Assembly (NCBI GenBank): GCA_030540255.1
Contig: JAUNWP010000017.1
Span: 2,365-35,735, forward strand
DNA from: Eubacteriales bacterium
GTDB lineage: Bacteria > Bacillota > Clostridia > Lachnospirales > Lachnospiraceae
Direction: 5' to 3'
DNA length: 33,371 nt
Part shown: piece after piece, positions 18,434-26,441 of the stretch
Layout of the letters: each line of letters opens with the position of its first letter
Numbering within the stretch: position 1 is the first letter of the stretch
Made by a program: the position numbers and the translations under genes
The notes under the pieces: model-generated
Database searches by the model: none
Seen by the model: only the letters and a program-made list of their open reading frames with translations
What the model was told of the DNA's origin: nothing

Positions 18434-19975
18434 TTGACGTCTTACAGGACATCCGATAACTCAATAAGACATTACGGCAGTTCAATGCAGCCCCAAAGGG
18501 AAAGGGCCGTCAGGCAAGCCGATAAGGCACAAGAGCCTAAGAGGAAGAAAATGCAAATGCATGCGGATAAAGGCTCTGCTGTCGCTGTTAAGCATGGAAA
18601 AGTTAATGGCGATCCGACCGGACACAGACTGAAGAAACCAAAACATAAAGCAGCCGGCCAAGGCGGTACATATAGCGAAAGAGCGCATGGAACATCATCA
18701 GGGCATGTGAAAGCCGGGCAATACCGTGCAGACGGAAGAAATGTAAGAAGAGAGACAAATCATAATTACGATAAACAGCAAAGACAGCTTGATCCGAGAG
18801 ACAGCGGACAGTCCGAAGTCACTGAGCAGGGCGGAAAGATCAGATACTATTATGATACAAGTCTGTTGTGTGCTCTGATATTCATATTCGGAGTCGGTTT
18901 ACTTATTATATATTCGAGCTCGCAATATACCGCTCAGCTTAATATGGGAGGCGATTCTGCTTATTTTTTTAAGCGTCAGCTGGTTATTGGCGGAGCCGGA
19001 CTTGCAGGCGCGATAATAATGTCGTTTTTGAATTACAGGTGGCTGAATCTGTTTGATGGAATCATGATCAAGGCGGCTTACGGTCTTTCTATATTGGCAT
19101 TGATCGCAACAACACTTATAGGCACAGCTTCACACGGAAAAACAAGGTGGCTGACTATATTCGGAGTTCAGTTTCAGCCTGCCGAGGTGGCTAAGATAAC
19201 CATCATACTGATGCTTGCCTGGTTTATAAGGAAGAAAGGCGCTTCCTTAAAAAGACGTGAAAATCTGTTAAAAGCCATAGCAATAGCGGCATTCCCTATA
19301 CTGATCATGATCAAGCAAAGTATCAGCTCGGTAATAATCGTAGCATTGATAACTGCTGTAATGCTGTTTGTCGCACTTGACAATACCAAGTTTTTTGCAA
19401 TCAGCGGAGGTATTGCACTTGCCGTAATAGCCGGACTTAAGCCGTTGATGTCCTATGTAATACACAAGACCGGATATGCCAACAGACCGGAGGCTTATTT
19501 TATAAGACGAGTATTGGGATGGGCAGCACCTGATGTTTTCCCCGATGACGCTTATCAGACTACTCAGAGTTTGTATGCCATAGGCTCCGGAGGTATGCGC
19601 GGTCACGGACTCGGTGAGAGTATACAGAAATTTGGAAAGCTTCCCGAAGCACAAAATGATATGATATTTTCGATCGTATGCGAAGAATTTGGGTTTATAG
19701 GTGCGGCAACCTTGATGCTTCTGTTCTTCTATATCATATTGAGGGTATATGATATAGCGAAAAATGCCGATGATCTGTTCGGAACAATGATATGTACGGG
19801 AGTTATGGCACATCTCGGTATACAGGTAGTGCTTAATATTGCGGTAGTAACAGGCGTTATCCCTAACACGGGAGTAACACTTCCGTTCATAAGTTACGGA
19901 GGCTCAGCCATAATGTTCACCATGCTTGAGATGGGACTTGTGCTGAGTGTGGCGCACAGGATACAGAGGAACTGA
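18434..19975 (+). CDS. ftsW: FtsW/RodA/SpoVE-family peptidoglycan glycosyltransferase
   Basis: SEDS-family polymerase that builds glycan strands from lipid II with a class B PBP partner. The 513-residue product begins with about 140 hydrophilic residues rich in Lys, Arg, Gln, His and Gly, then roughly ten membrane segments from LLCALIFIFGVGLLIIYSSS onward. Conserved parts include GKTRWLTIFGVQFQPAE and VTGVIPNTGVTLPFISYGGS. The start is TTG at 18434, six bases after GGGAG; there is no better ATG before residue 18. The N-terminal extension is unusual. Between murD and divIB it takes the ftsW/spoVE slot, and murG, usually next, is missing here. Confidence 0.93.
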   Translation: MTSYRTSDNSIRHYGSSMQPQRERAVRQADKAQEPKRKKMQMHADKGSAVAVKHGKVNGDPTGHRLKKPKHKAAGQGGTYSERAHGTSSGHVKAGQYRADGRNVRRETNHNYDKQQRQLDPRDSGQSEVTEQGGKIRYYYDTSLLCALIFIFGVGLLIIYSSSQYTAQLNMGGDSAYFFKRQLVIGGAGLAGAIIMSFLNYRWLNLFDGIMIKAAYGLSILALIATTLIGTASHGKTRWLTIFGVQFQPAEVAKITIILMLAWFIRKKGASLKRRENLLKAIAIAAFPILIMIKQSISSVIIVALITAVMLFVALDNTKFFAISGGIALAVIAGLKPLMSYVIHKTGYANRPEAYFIRRVLGWAAPDVFPDDAYQTTQSLYAIGSGGMRGHGLGESIQKFGKLPEAQNDMIFSIVCEEFGFIGAATLMLLFFYIILRVYDIAKNADDLFGTMICTGVMAHLGIQVVLNIAVVTGVIPNTGVTLPFISYGGSAIMFTMLEMGLVLSVAHRIQRN

Positions 19976-20008
19976 GTATTCAATTTATTAATAAACAATG
20001 ATTTTACC

Positions 20009-20048
20009 AATGCAGTCATTGCCTAACAGGCCGTGACTGCATTATAAT
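20009..20048 (+). promoter_or_regulatory. Hairpin and possible promoter between ftsW and divIB
   Basis: AATGCAGTCA and TGACTGCATT form a perfect 10-bp stem (20009-20043) with a 15-base loop. An AT-rich tail without a true T-run follows, so it could only be a leaky terminator. TTGCCT at 20019-20024 and TATAAT at 20043-20048, 18 bp apart, could form a promoter inside it. Either would reset expression of divIB and downstream genes. Confidence 0.4.
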
Positions 20049-20083
20049 ATTCTTAAATTTATCTGCGGAGATTATCATTACGC

Positions 20084-20845
20084 ATGAGCCGTGATACGGA
20101 TATTATTTATATAAAGCAGAGAAAAGTAAGGCATTGGGCTGCCTTACTTATTGTTTTGCTTATTTTTGCCATAGGTATGCAGATAAGGATAAAGAATGTT
20201 ACGGTATTGGGTAATGAGACCTATACGGCAGAACAAGCTGAGGATCTTATATTTTCGGATTATTGGGACAGAAATACTTTTGTATGTTTGTTCAATTCAA
20301 TGACAGGAAAAAAGAAAGAAATACCGTTTGTGGACGATTATAAAATCGTTTTGAAAGGACCTTTCGATTGTGAACTAAGATTTTACGAGAAAAAGCCGGT
20401 CGGATGTGTCAAATACATGAGCAACTACATGTACTTTGACAAAGACGGCATTATGATAGAATCTTCAGATATAAGACTTAAGGGAGTACCGGTCATAGAG
20501 GGACTCGAGTTTGGGTATATAATTCTCGGTAAGCAGCTCCCTATATCAAATTCACGTCTGCTGAACAGCATTATGAATATTACACAGCAGATGAATCTTT
20601 ATGAGCTCAACTGCGATGCCATAAAATATAATGATAACAACAATACCGTTACGGCGGAATTGGATAACGGTGATATTGAGGTTTATCTTGGTACGGACGA
20701 TGGACTTGCTGCCAAGATATCGGCTCTTAACGATATGCTGCCGGAGATCAGAAACAGGGGACTTAAGGGAACTCTGGATCTAAGCACTTATGATGACAAT
20801 GAGAAGGGCAGCGTCAGCAGCTTTAAACTGAGAGGGGATAGTTGA
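20084..20845 (+). CDS. divIB: Cell division protein FtsQ/DivIB
   Basis: Bitopic septum protein that bridges early and late division proteins. The 253-residue product has a short basic cytoplasmic tail, one membrane segment (AALLIVLLIFAIGMQIRI, about 20-37), then a POTRA domain beginning IKNVTVLGNETYTAEQAEDL and a beta domain with PVIEGLEFGYIILGK. GGAG lies 13 bases before the ATG, which is long. Its slot before ftsZ agrees with the call. Confidence 0.87.
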   Translation: MSRDTDIIYIKQRKVRHWAALLIVLLIFAIGMQIRIKNVTVLGNETYTAEQAEDLIFSDYWDRNTFVCLFNSMTGKKKEIPFVDDYKIVLKGPFDCELRFYEKKPVGCVKYMSNYMYFDKDGIMIESSDIRLKGVPVIEGLEFGYIILGKQLPISNSRLLNSIMNITQQMNLYELNCDAIKYNDNNNTVTAELDNGDIEVYLGTDDGLAAKISALNDMLPEIRNRGLKGTLDLSTYDDNEKGSVSSFKLRGDS

Positions 20846-20852
20846 AAGATCA

Positions 20853-22325
20853 ATGACTGAGACAAAACAGGAAAGAGTACAGGAATGGGGCAGCAAGCTT
20901 TCGGTCGGCAGTTTTATCGATATACTGGTTGCAAGTATAACGGTTTCTTTATTTGTTGCTGCCTTTGCAGCAGCATTTTATACAGGAAAAGGGCCGGCGA
21001 CAATACTTAATGACTGGATAAGGATCATGACCAGTCCGGATCCGCTTATAACGGATTATTTTCAGGTGGCAGGTTTGTCTGCGGCGTTCTTTAACGCCGG
21101 AGTATGCGGTCTCATATGCACCATGTTTATGATACTGTTAGAGGGAAGCTCCAAGCCGAATTCCTTTGCCGGTTACATACTCGTAATAGCTCATTGTTTT
21201 TACGGACTTAATCCTATAACTATGATGCCATGCTTTATGGCACCTATGTTATACATCAAGCTTCAGAAGCTTAAGCTGAACGATAACCTGCATATCTGTA
21301 TGTTCTCGACCTGCTTCGCGCCTTTTATCAGTGAATTTTTGTTCAGATATACCTTGGGTGATGCCTTTGTACAGGGCGAAGTGCATGTTACAGCATCAGG
21401 AATACTGATAGCTGCGATTTTTGCCTTTATCCTGGGATTTGTCGTTCCGGCAATACTCCCCGGAGCAAACGCATGGCATAAAGGCTATAATCTGTATAAC
21501 GGCGGACTTGCTTTCGGCATATTCGGATTTTTTGTATATAACTTTATGTATACGAGCTTCGGCGTTCAACCGCCCAAGGTACTCACTTATGTAAATCCGA
21601 CATATGATGTCGTATCACATTCCTTCGGAATGTTTGTAAATATCTACTTTATAACAATCTTCCTGCTGGCTATATTTGCTGGATTTCTGCTTAACGGCAG
21701 CAGCTTTAAGGGCTATCGGGAGCTGCTTAGGGATACCGGTTATCGAAGCAGCTTTGCGGACAGATATTCAATGCCTGTCTGTCTTATGAATCTCGGATTT
21801 TACGGTCTGACAATACTTTTGTATATCAATTTCGTAATGTTTATATCCTACGGAGTCGGCTTTACCGGACCGACAACGGGAGCAACCTTTGCTGCACTCA
21901 CCTTTGTATTCCTCGGACAGCACCCGAAGATAGTATTGCCGATATTCGGAGGATTCATAGGAATATATCTGCTTAATGCGGCAATGGTGACATTGACGGG
22001 TCTTAATCCCGGATGGACCATATCAAGTCAGGGTTATATAAATGCCGCAGCCTTCGCAACCGGTATCTGTCCATTGGTCGGTGTATACGGATGGTTCGCA
22101 GGATTTATAGGCGGTATCATTGATGCGGCAATATGCAGCTCCACGAGTGCACTGCACGGAGGTCTGGTACTTTATAACGGCGGATTCACGGCAGGAATAA
22201 CGGTACTGATGCTGCTGCCTATTCTTGAACACTATGCTCACAAGAGCAAACGCAGCAGTATACCGATGAGCATGGAGCATTTCTTTATAGTTGAACACGG
22301 AAAGGACTTCAGAGATCTTGAATAA
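20853..22325 (+). CDS. DUF1576 multi-pass membrane protein
   Basis: Uncharacterised integral membrane protein that I recognise as DUF1576 from the run YNLYNGGLAFGIFGFFVYNF and a second partly similar run, HGGLVLYNGGFTAGI, near the C-terminus. The 490 residues contain about eleven to twelve hydrophobic segments. The paired NGG motifs suggest internal duplication, as in channel or transporter folds, but no substrate can be named. It starts seven bases after the divIB stop and ends about 100 bases before ftsZ, so it is co-transcribed with division genes. A role in division or envelope supply is inference from location only. Confidence 0.8.
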   Translation: MTETKQERVQEWGSKLSVGSFIDILVASITVSLFVAAFAAAFYTGKGPATILNDWIRIMTSPDPLITDYFQVAGLSAAFFNAGVCGLICTMFMILLEGSSKPNSFAGYILVIAHCFYGLNPITMMPCFMAPMLYIKLQKLKLNDNLHICMFSTCFAPFISEFLFRYTLGDAFVQGEVHVTASGILIAAIFAFILGFVVPAILPGANAWHKGYNLYNGGLAFGIFGFFVYNFMYTSFGVQPPKVLTYVNPTYDVVSHSFGMFVNIYFITIFLLAIFAGFLLNGSSFKGYRELLRDTGYRSSFADRYSMPVCLMNLGFYGLTILLYINFVMFISYGVGFTGPTTGATFAALTFVFLGQHPKIVLPIFGGFIGIYLLNAAMVTLTGLNPGWTISSQGYINAAAFATGICPLVGVYGWFAGFIGGIIDAAICSSTSALHGGLVLYNGGFTAGITVLMLLPILEHYAHKSKRSSIPMSMEHFFIVEHGKDFRDLE

Positions 22326-22369
22326 GCCGAAAAGTTAAGGGAAAATCGTTATTTATGCATCAAAATAAC

Positions 22370-22398
22370 TTGAAAAAAGCGAGTAAACAACTTATATT
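22370..22398 (+). promoter_or_regulatory. Promoter of ftsZ
   Basis: TTGAAA (22370-22375) and TATATT (22393-22398) with a 17-bp spacer. It would give ftsZ a start of its own beyond read-through from the cluster. Confidence 0.62.
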
Positions 22399-22428
22399 AA
22401 AGAATATTATGGTATACGGAGAATAATA

Positions 22429-23685
22429 ATGTTAGAAATAAAACTTCCTGAAACAGAATCAGCCGCAAGGATAATCGTTGTCGGAGTCGGCGGAGCAGGT
22501 AATAATGCAGTTAACCGCATGATAGACGAGAATGTTGCGGGTGTTGAATTTATAGGCGTTAATACAGATAAGCAGGCACTTCAGTTCTGTAAGGCACCTA
22601 CAGCTATGCAGATAGGAGAGAAGCTTACAAAGGGACTCGGTGCCGGAGCAAGACCTGAGGTAGGTATGAAGGCAGCGGAAGAAAGTGCCGATGACCTTGA
22701 GCAGGCTCTCAAAGGCGCAGATATGGTATTCGTCACCTGCGGTATGGGCGGCGGAACAGGTACCGGTGCGGCACCTGTAATTGCACGTATCTCAAAGGGA
22801 CTCGGCATACTTACCATCGGTATAGTTACCAAGCCTTTCAGATTCGAGGCAAAACAGCGTATGACCAATGCCAACGAAGGTATCGCCAATCTCAGGGAGA
22901 ATGTCGATTCTTTGATCGTTATACCTAACGATAAGCTTCTTGAGCTTGTTGACAGACGTACAACTATGCCGGATGCGCTTAAGAAAGCAGATGAAGTTCT
23001 GCTTCAGGCTGTAACAGGTATAACGGATCTTATCAATGTACCTGCGCTTATCAATCTTGACTTTGCAGATGTATCTACAGTCATGAAGGATAAGGGGATC
23101 GCACATATCGGTATCGGTAAGGCTAAGGGAGATGACAAGGCGCTTGAGGCTGTTAAGCAGGCAGTTGCATCACCGCTTCTTGAGACAAGCATCGAGGGTG
23201 CATCTGACGTTATCATTAATGTCAGCGGAGATATCAGTCTTATCGAGGCTAATGATGCCGCAATGTTTGTAGAAGAGCTTGCAGGTGAGAATGCAAATAT
23301 TATCTTCGGTGCCGTATATGATGAGAAGGCGCAGGATGAGTGCACTATCACTGTTATCGCTACAGGCATCGTTGAGAAGAATCAGGCTAAGCCGCAGAGC
23401 AAGACAGTTCAGAGAGGCAATATTTTCGCCAACAGAAATACTGTAAATCCTTTCGGAGCACCTCAGGCTAAGACAGAGTTCAAGCCGTCGGAGGAGACTG
23501 TTCGCAGAACTCAGCAGTCGGAGACACCAAAGCTTGATTTCGGCTTCTCCAATACCAATACACAGCAGCCGGCACAGCAGGCTCCGCAGCAGCAGACGAG
23601 AGCAGCAGGCAATTATCCGCTCAGATCCGAGATGAATAAGGAAATGACTATCGATATTCCGGATTTCCTTAAGAACAGAAGATGA
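22429..23685 (+). CDS. ftsZ: Cell division GTPase FtsZ
   Basis: Tubulin-like GTPase that forms the Z-ring and recruits the divisome. The 418-residue product has the nucleotide-binding [17 protein letters not shown] (about 15-31), the tubulin signature [15 protein letters not shown] (about 106-120), and the T7 catalytic loop region [12 protein letters not shown] Gln/Pro-rich linker of about 75 residues follows, ending in the conserved tail [10 protein letters not shown] that binds FtsA or SepF. GGAG lies eight bases before the ATG. It ends at a strong terminator, closing the cluster. Confidence 0.98.
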   Translation: MLEIKLPETESAARIIVVGVGGAGNNAVNRMIDENVAGVEFIGVNTDKQALQFCKAPTAMQIGEKLTKGLGAGARPEVGMKAAEESADDLEQALKGADMVFVTCGMGGGTGTGAAPVIARISKGLGILTIGIVTKPFRFEAKQRMTNANEGIANLRENVDSLIVIPNDKLLELVDRRTTMPDALKKADEVLLQAVTGITDLINVPALINLDFADVSTVMKDKGIAHIGIGKAKGDDKALEAVKQAVASPLLETSIEGASDVIINVSGDISLIEANDAAMFVEELAGENANIIFGAVYDEKAQDECTITVIATGIVEKNQAKPQSKTVQRGNIFANRNTVNPFGAPQAKTEFKPSEETVRRTQQSETPKLDFGFSNTNTQQPAQQAPQQQTRAAGNYPLRSEMNKEMTIDIPDFLKNRR

Positions 23686-23709
23686 TTTCATATAGGATAT
23701 GATTTAAGG

Positions 23710-23735
23710 CGAGGCAGTTTATCTGCCTCGTTTTC
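23710..23735 (+). terminator. Rho-independent terminator of ftsZ
   Basis: CGAGGCAG and CTGCCTCG pair perfectly (8 bp) around TTTAT and run into TTTTCTT. The structured repeat starts directly at the end of the T-tract. Confidence 0.92.
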
Positions 23736-23903
23736 TTATCGATTAAAGCCGTAGTGTAGTCGTAAGAGCAGCGGCTTGCAGCTACGAAGACGGCTATAGG
23801 ACGGCCAAACGAAAATGAGCACAAAGCTTCGAAAGAAGCGAGTGCGAATTTTCGTAGGATTGCGAGAGTACGCAGTACGAAGCAATCCGTAGTTAATCGA
23901 TAA
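23736..23903 (+). repeat. Structured intergenic repeat, copy 1
   Basis: A 168-bp unit bounded by an 11-bp perfect inverted repeat (TTATCGATTAA and its complement). Inside are at least three stems: GCCG/CGGC with AGTCGT/ACGGCT; ACGAAAAT/ATTTTCGT (23809-23855) with GCAC/GTGC and a GCTTC-GAAA-GAAGC tip (23826-23839); and GGATTGC/GCAATCC (23857-23888). No ORF is credible. A second full copy lies at 28815-28982 in the same orientation. It resembles a MITE or a mobile structured RNA; I do not recognise a named family. Confidence 0.85.
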
Positions 23904-23970
23904 TAAAGATAATTTGCGGCATTAAAATCAACATGTTATTGATTTAACGTGTTAAAATGCTTTTGCGCCA

Positions 23971-23999
23971 TTGACACAGGCCGGATTTAGGTGTATTTT
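23971..23999 (+). promoter_or_regulatory. Promoter of asd
   Basis: Perfect TTGACA (23971-23976) and TATTTT (23994-23999) with a 17-bp spacer. The leader of about 60 bases is AT-rich and shows no riboswitch-like fold. Confidence 0.7.
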
Positions 24000-24065
24000 C
24001 TATGCATTACACACAAAAAATAATTAGTTGTTTTATTCAAATATATTCATTAGGGGGAATAGCAA

Positions 24066-25073
24066 ATGAAGAAATTTAATGTGGCGATTCTCGGAGCAAC
24101 AGGTGCAGTCGGACGTGAGATGCTCAAAGTCATTGAGGAGTATAATATTCCCGTAAATGAGCTCAGACCGCTCGCAAGTGCCAAGAGTGCCGGAACAGAG
24201 ATCGATTTTCAGGGACGTAAGGTCAAAGTAATGGAAGCGACAGATGACAGCTTTGAGGGTATGGATTTTGTACTCGGAGCCGTTCAGAATCCTATGTCCA
24301 AGAGATTTGCTCCTGCAATCGTTAAGGCCGGAGCCGTTTATATCGATAACAGTTCAGCATTCAGAATGGATCCTGAGGTTCCGCTTGTAGTTCCTGAGAT
24401 CAACGGAGAGGATGCTTTTAATAATAAGGGTATCATTGCAAATCCTAACTGCTCTACCATTATTACTCTTATGGCTGTTGCAGGCATAGCCAAGGTTTCT
24501 CCTATTAAGAATATGATCGCCTGCACTTATCAGGCTGTATCGGGAGCCGGAATCAACGGTCTTACTGAGCTTGAGGATCAGATGAAGGCTCTTACTGTAG
24601 GCGGAGAGATCGTTCACAAGACATTTCCGACTCAGATCGCAGCAAATGTTATTCCATTCATAGGTGATCTCAAGGATAATCTCTACACCTCAGAGGAGAT
24701 GAAGATGCAGAACGAAGGAAGACGTATCTTACACCTTCCGGAGCTTCTTGTTACCTGCACTTGCGTAAGAGTACCGGTTATGCGTTCACATTCAATTTCC
24801 GTTACACTTCGTACCGAGAGAAAAGTCAGCATCGAAGAGGCTAATGAGGCAATCAGAGGCTTTGACGGCGTAAGACTTATCGAGGATATCGACGGTCGCT
24901 GCTATCCGACACCGCTTGATACTTCTAACCAGGATATCGTATATGTAGGAAGAGTAAGAGATGATCTTACGGATGATCACGGTCTTACACTCTGGTGCTG
25001 CGGAGATCAGGTAAGAAAGGGTGCTGCAAGCAACGCGGTTCAGATCATGAAGAAGCTCATCGAGAGAGCCTGA
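24066..25073 (+). CDS. asd: Aspartate-semialdehyde dehydrogenase
   Basis: Reduces aspartyl phosphate to aspartate semialdehyde with NADPH, the branch point to lysine/diaminopimelate, threonine and methionine. The 335-residue product has the NADP-binding GATGAVGREML (10-20), the catalytic cysteine C129 in ANPNCSTIIT, the SGAGINGLTELEDQ region, and RVPVMRSHSISV with the second-domain histidine. AGGGGG precedes the ATG by about seven bases. It is transcribed alone between its promoter and a strong hairpin. Diaminopimelate supply links it loosely to the neighbouring wall genes. Confidence 0.97.
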   Translation: MKKFNVAILGATGAVGREMLKVIEEYNIPVNELRPLASAKSAGTEIDFQGRKVKVMEATDDSFEGMDFVLGAVQNPMSKRFAPAIVKAGAVYIDNSSAFRMDPEVPLVVPEINGEDAFNNKGIIANPNCSTIITLMAVAGIAKVSPIKNMIACTYQAVSGAGINGLTELEDQMKALTVGGEIVHKTFPTQIAANVIPFIGDLKDNLYTSEEMKMQNEGRRILHLPELLVTCTCVRVPVMRSHSISVTLRTERKVSIEEANEAIRGFDGVRLIEDIDGRCYPTPLDTSNQDIVYVGRVRDDLTDDHGLTLWCCGDQVRKGAASNAVQIMKKLIERA

Positions 25074-25112
25074 TCCCGATCAAAGCAATCTTAATAAAAT
25101 ACTGATAATGTT

Positions 25113-25150
25113 AACAGATCCGGGTGCATATGCATCCGGGTCTGTTCTAT
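25113..25150 (+). terminator. Terminator-like hairpin after asd
   Basis: AACAGATCCGGGTGCA pairs along its full 16 bases (two G-T pairs) with the sequence ending TCTGTT at 25146, leaving a 2-base apex. The tail CTATTGTTTA is only partly T-rich. Confidence 0.7.
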
Positions 25151-25172
25151 TGTTTATCCATAAGTAAAAAGA

Positions 25173-25201
25173 GTGCAAAGGAGAGTGATTTAACGTATAA
25201 T
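25173..25201 (+). promoter_or_regulatory. Possible promoter of the barnase-like gene
   Basis: Perfect TATAAT at 25196-25201 with a poor -35 (GTGCAA) at 17-bp spacing. The weak -35 may mean low or activator-dependent expression. Confidence 0.4.
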
Positions 25202-25223
25202 AATGCGGAAAGGAAATCCACAC

Positions 25224-25910
25224 ATGAAAAAAAGAACCAAGATCGAGCTCGTGATTTTTGCGCTGGTCGCTTGTTTTTATCTCTTTACTTTGTTTACGGA
25301 GTCAAGGGACAAAAATACAGAAGAAACATCAGCTGCGGTAGAGACAGAATTACAGACAAAAGATATTGATAAAAGCTTTGCAGGGCAGCTTATATCGGGC
25401 GGTGGGGAAGACAGTAATACGAAGCCAAGCTCGGGTATAACAGATACGGGGTCGGAAAATGCTCCGGCTTTACAGCAAAATATAGCTGAAACTAACAGCA
25501 ACGTAAGTCAAAGCGGTATAGGATCCGCCTCTTTAGAGACAGAACTTGCCGAGGACGGAAGCTATACGGATAAAGAACAAGTGGCTCTTTATATAGCAAC
25601 TTACGGGCAGCTTCCTCATAATTACATCACAAAGAATGAAGCTAAAGCTGCCGGATGGGATGCAGAGACAGGTAATCTGGATGCAGTCTGCCCGGGAAAA
25701 AGTATCGGAGGAGACAGATTCGGCAATTATGAGGGTAATTTACCGGATAAAAAGGGTAGGAAATATTTCGAATGTGATATAAATTATAACAAAGATGATG
25801 AGTATAGAGGCGCTGAACGAATAATTTACAGCAATGACGGCCTTATTTATTATACCGGCGACCATTATAAGACATTTGAATTGTTATATGATAACGGAGA
25901 GAAAGTATAA
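25224..25910 (+). CDS. Barnase-family guanyl-specific ribonuclease, membrane-anchored or secreted
   Basis: Predicted RNase that cleaves RNA after guanosine. The 228-residue product starts with a basic signal or anchor segment (about 7-24), then an 85-residue Ser/Thr/Glu-rich linker, then a complete barnase domain (about 113-225). Landmarks in order: LPHNYITKNEA, GNLDAVCPGKSIGGD, GRKYFECDINY, ERIIYS, DHYKTF. Compared with B. amyloliquefaciens barnase, catalytic Lys27, Glu73, Arg83, Arg87 and His102 correspond to K137, E183, R195, R199 and H214. Arg59 is replaced by Y169. ATG 25224 has a GGAAAGGAAA site; an in-frame ATG at 25203 is less likely. The inhibitor gene follows. Confidence 0.93.
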   Translation: MKKRTKIELVIFALVACFYLFTLFTESRDKNTEETSAAVETELQTKDIDKSFAGQLISGGGEDSNTKPSSGITDTGSENAPALQQNIAETNSNVSQSGIGSASLETELAEDGSYTDKEQVALYIATYGQLPHNYITKNEAKAAGWDAETGNLDAVCPGKSIGGDRFGNYEGNLPDKKGRKYFECDINYNKDDEYRGAERIIYSNDGLIYYTGDHYKTFELLYDNGEKV

Positions 25911-25982
25911 GCATCAAGATTGAAATCATTATATGACGGAGACTTGAATTTTGACTGCAAGCTATACATAAGGAGCAATGTT

Positions 25983-26441
25983 ATGAAGAAAGTATTGATA
26001 GATTTGGGAAGAGCGCAGAGTAAGGCACAAGCACAGGAGCTTGTTGCGCACGAGATGGGATTTGATGAAGGCTACGGCAGGAACCTTGACGCTTTGTATG
26101 ATGAATTAACTTCAATATGTGAGCCTACTGCCGTAGGCATTTTTATGCCTTTGGGTGATCCGTATGAGATGGACTTTGATCTTATGCTGTATTTCGACAG
26201 GATAAGAGAGGTATTTATGGAGGCGGAAGAGGAAAATGATGCACTGGCAGTCATATTCGGTGATCTTACCGACAATCCGGGGCATGAGGATGATTATGAC
26301 GATCTCTTTGATGAGGATGATTGGGATGATTACGATGAGGACAGGTCTGATAAAGAAGAGGATGAAGATGATTTTGATGAGTCTGATTTGCCTGGAGATG
26401 ATGATGTACTTGTGCTTGATCTGAGTAAATATAAGAAATGA
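25983..26441 (+). CDS. Barstar-family ribonuclease inhibitor with acidic tail
   Basis: Predicted cytoplasmic inhibitor of the preceding ribonuclease. Residues 1-95 match the barstar fold: MKKVLID, then GYGRNLDALYDEL, then a final strand ALAVIFGD. Barstar Asp35 and Asp39, which plug the barnase active site, correspond to D36 and D40, and Glu76 to D72; Tyr29 is replaced by G30. Residues 98-142 are an Asp/Glu-dominated extension that normal barstars (about 90 residues) lack, ending VLVLDLSKYKK. ATG 25983 follows AAGGAG; the upstream in-frame TTG at 25920 has no support. The gene ends in an ATGA overlap with recJ. Confidence 0.9.
   Translation: MKKVLIDLGRAQSKAQAQELVAHEMGFDEGYGRNLDALYDELTSICEPTAVGIFMPLGDPYEMDFDLMLYFDRIREVFMEAEEENDALAVIFGDLTDNPGHEDDYDDLFDEDDWDDYDEDRSDKEEDEDDFDESDLPGDDDVLVLDLSKYKK

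Noticed and set aside
23736..23903. The structured repeat as an insertion sequence
   Set aside because: Too short for a transposase and no coding frame; at most a non-autonomous element.
23926..23957. AATCAA/TTGATT dyads before asd as an operator or riboswitch
   Set aside because: Short, AT-rich and upstream of the promoter -35; no match to a riboswitch fold that I can recognise.
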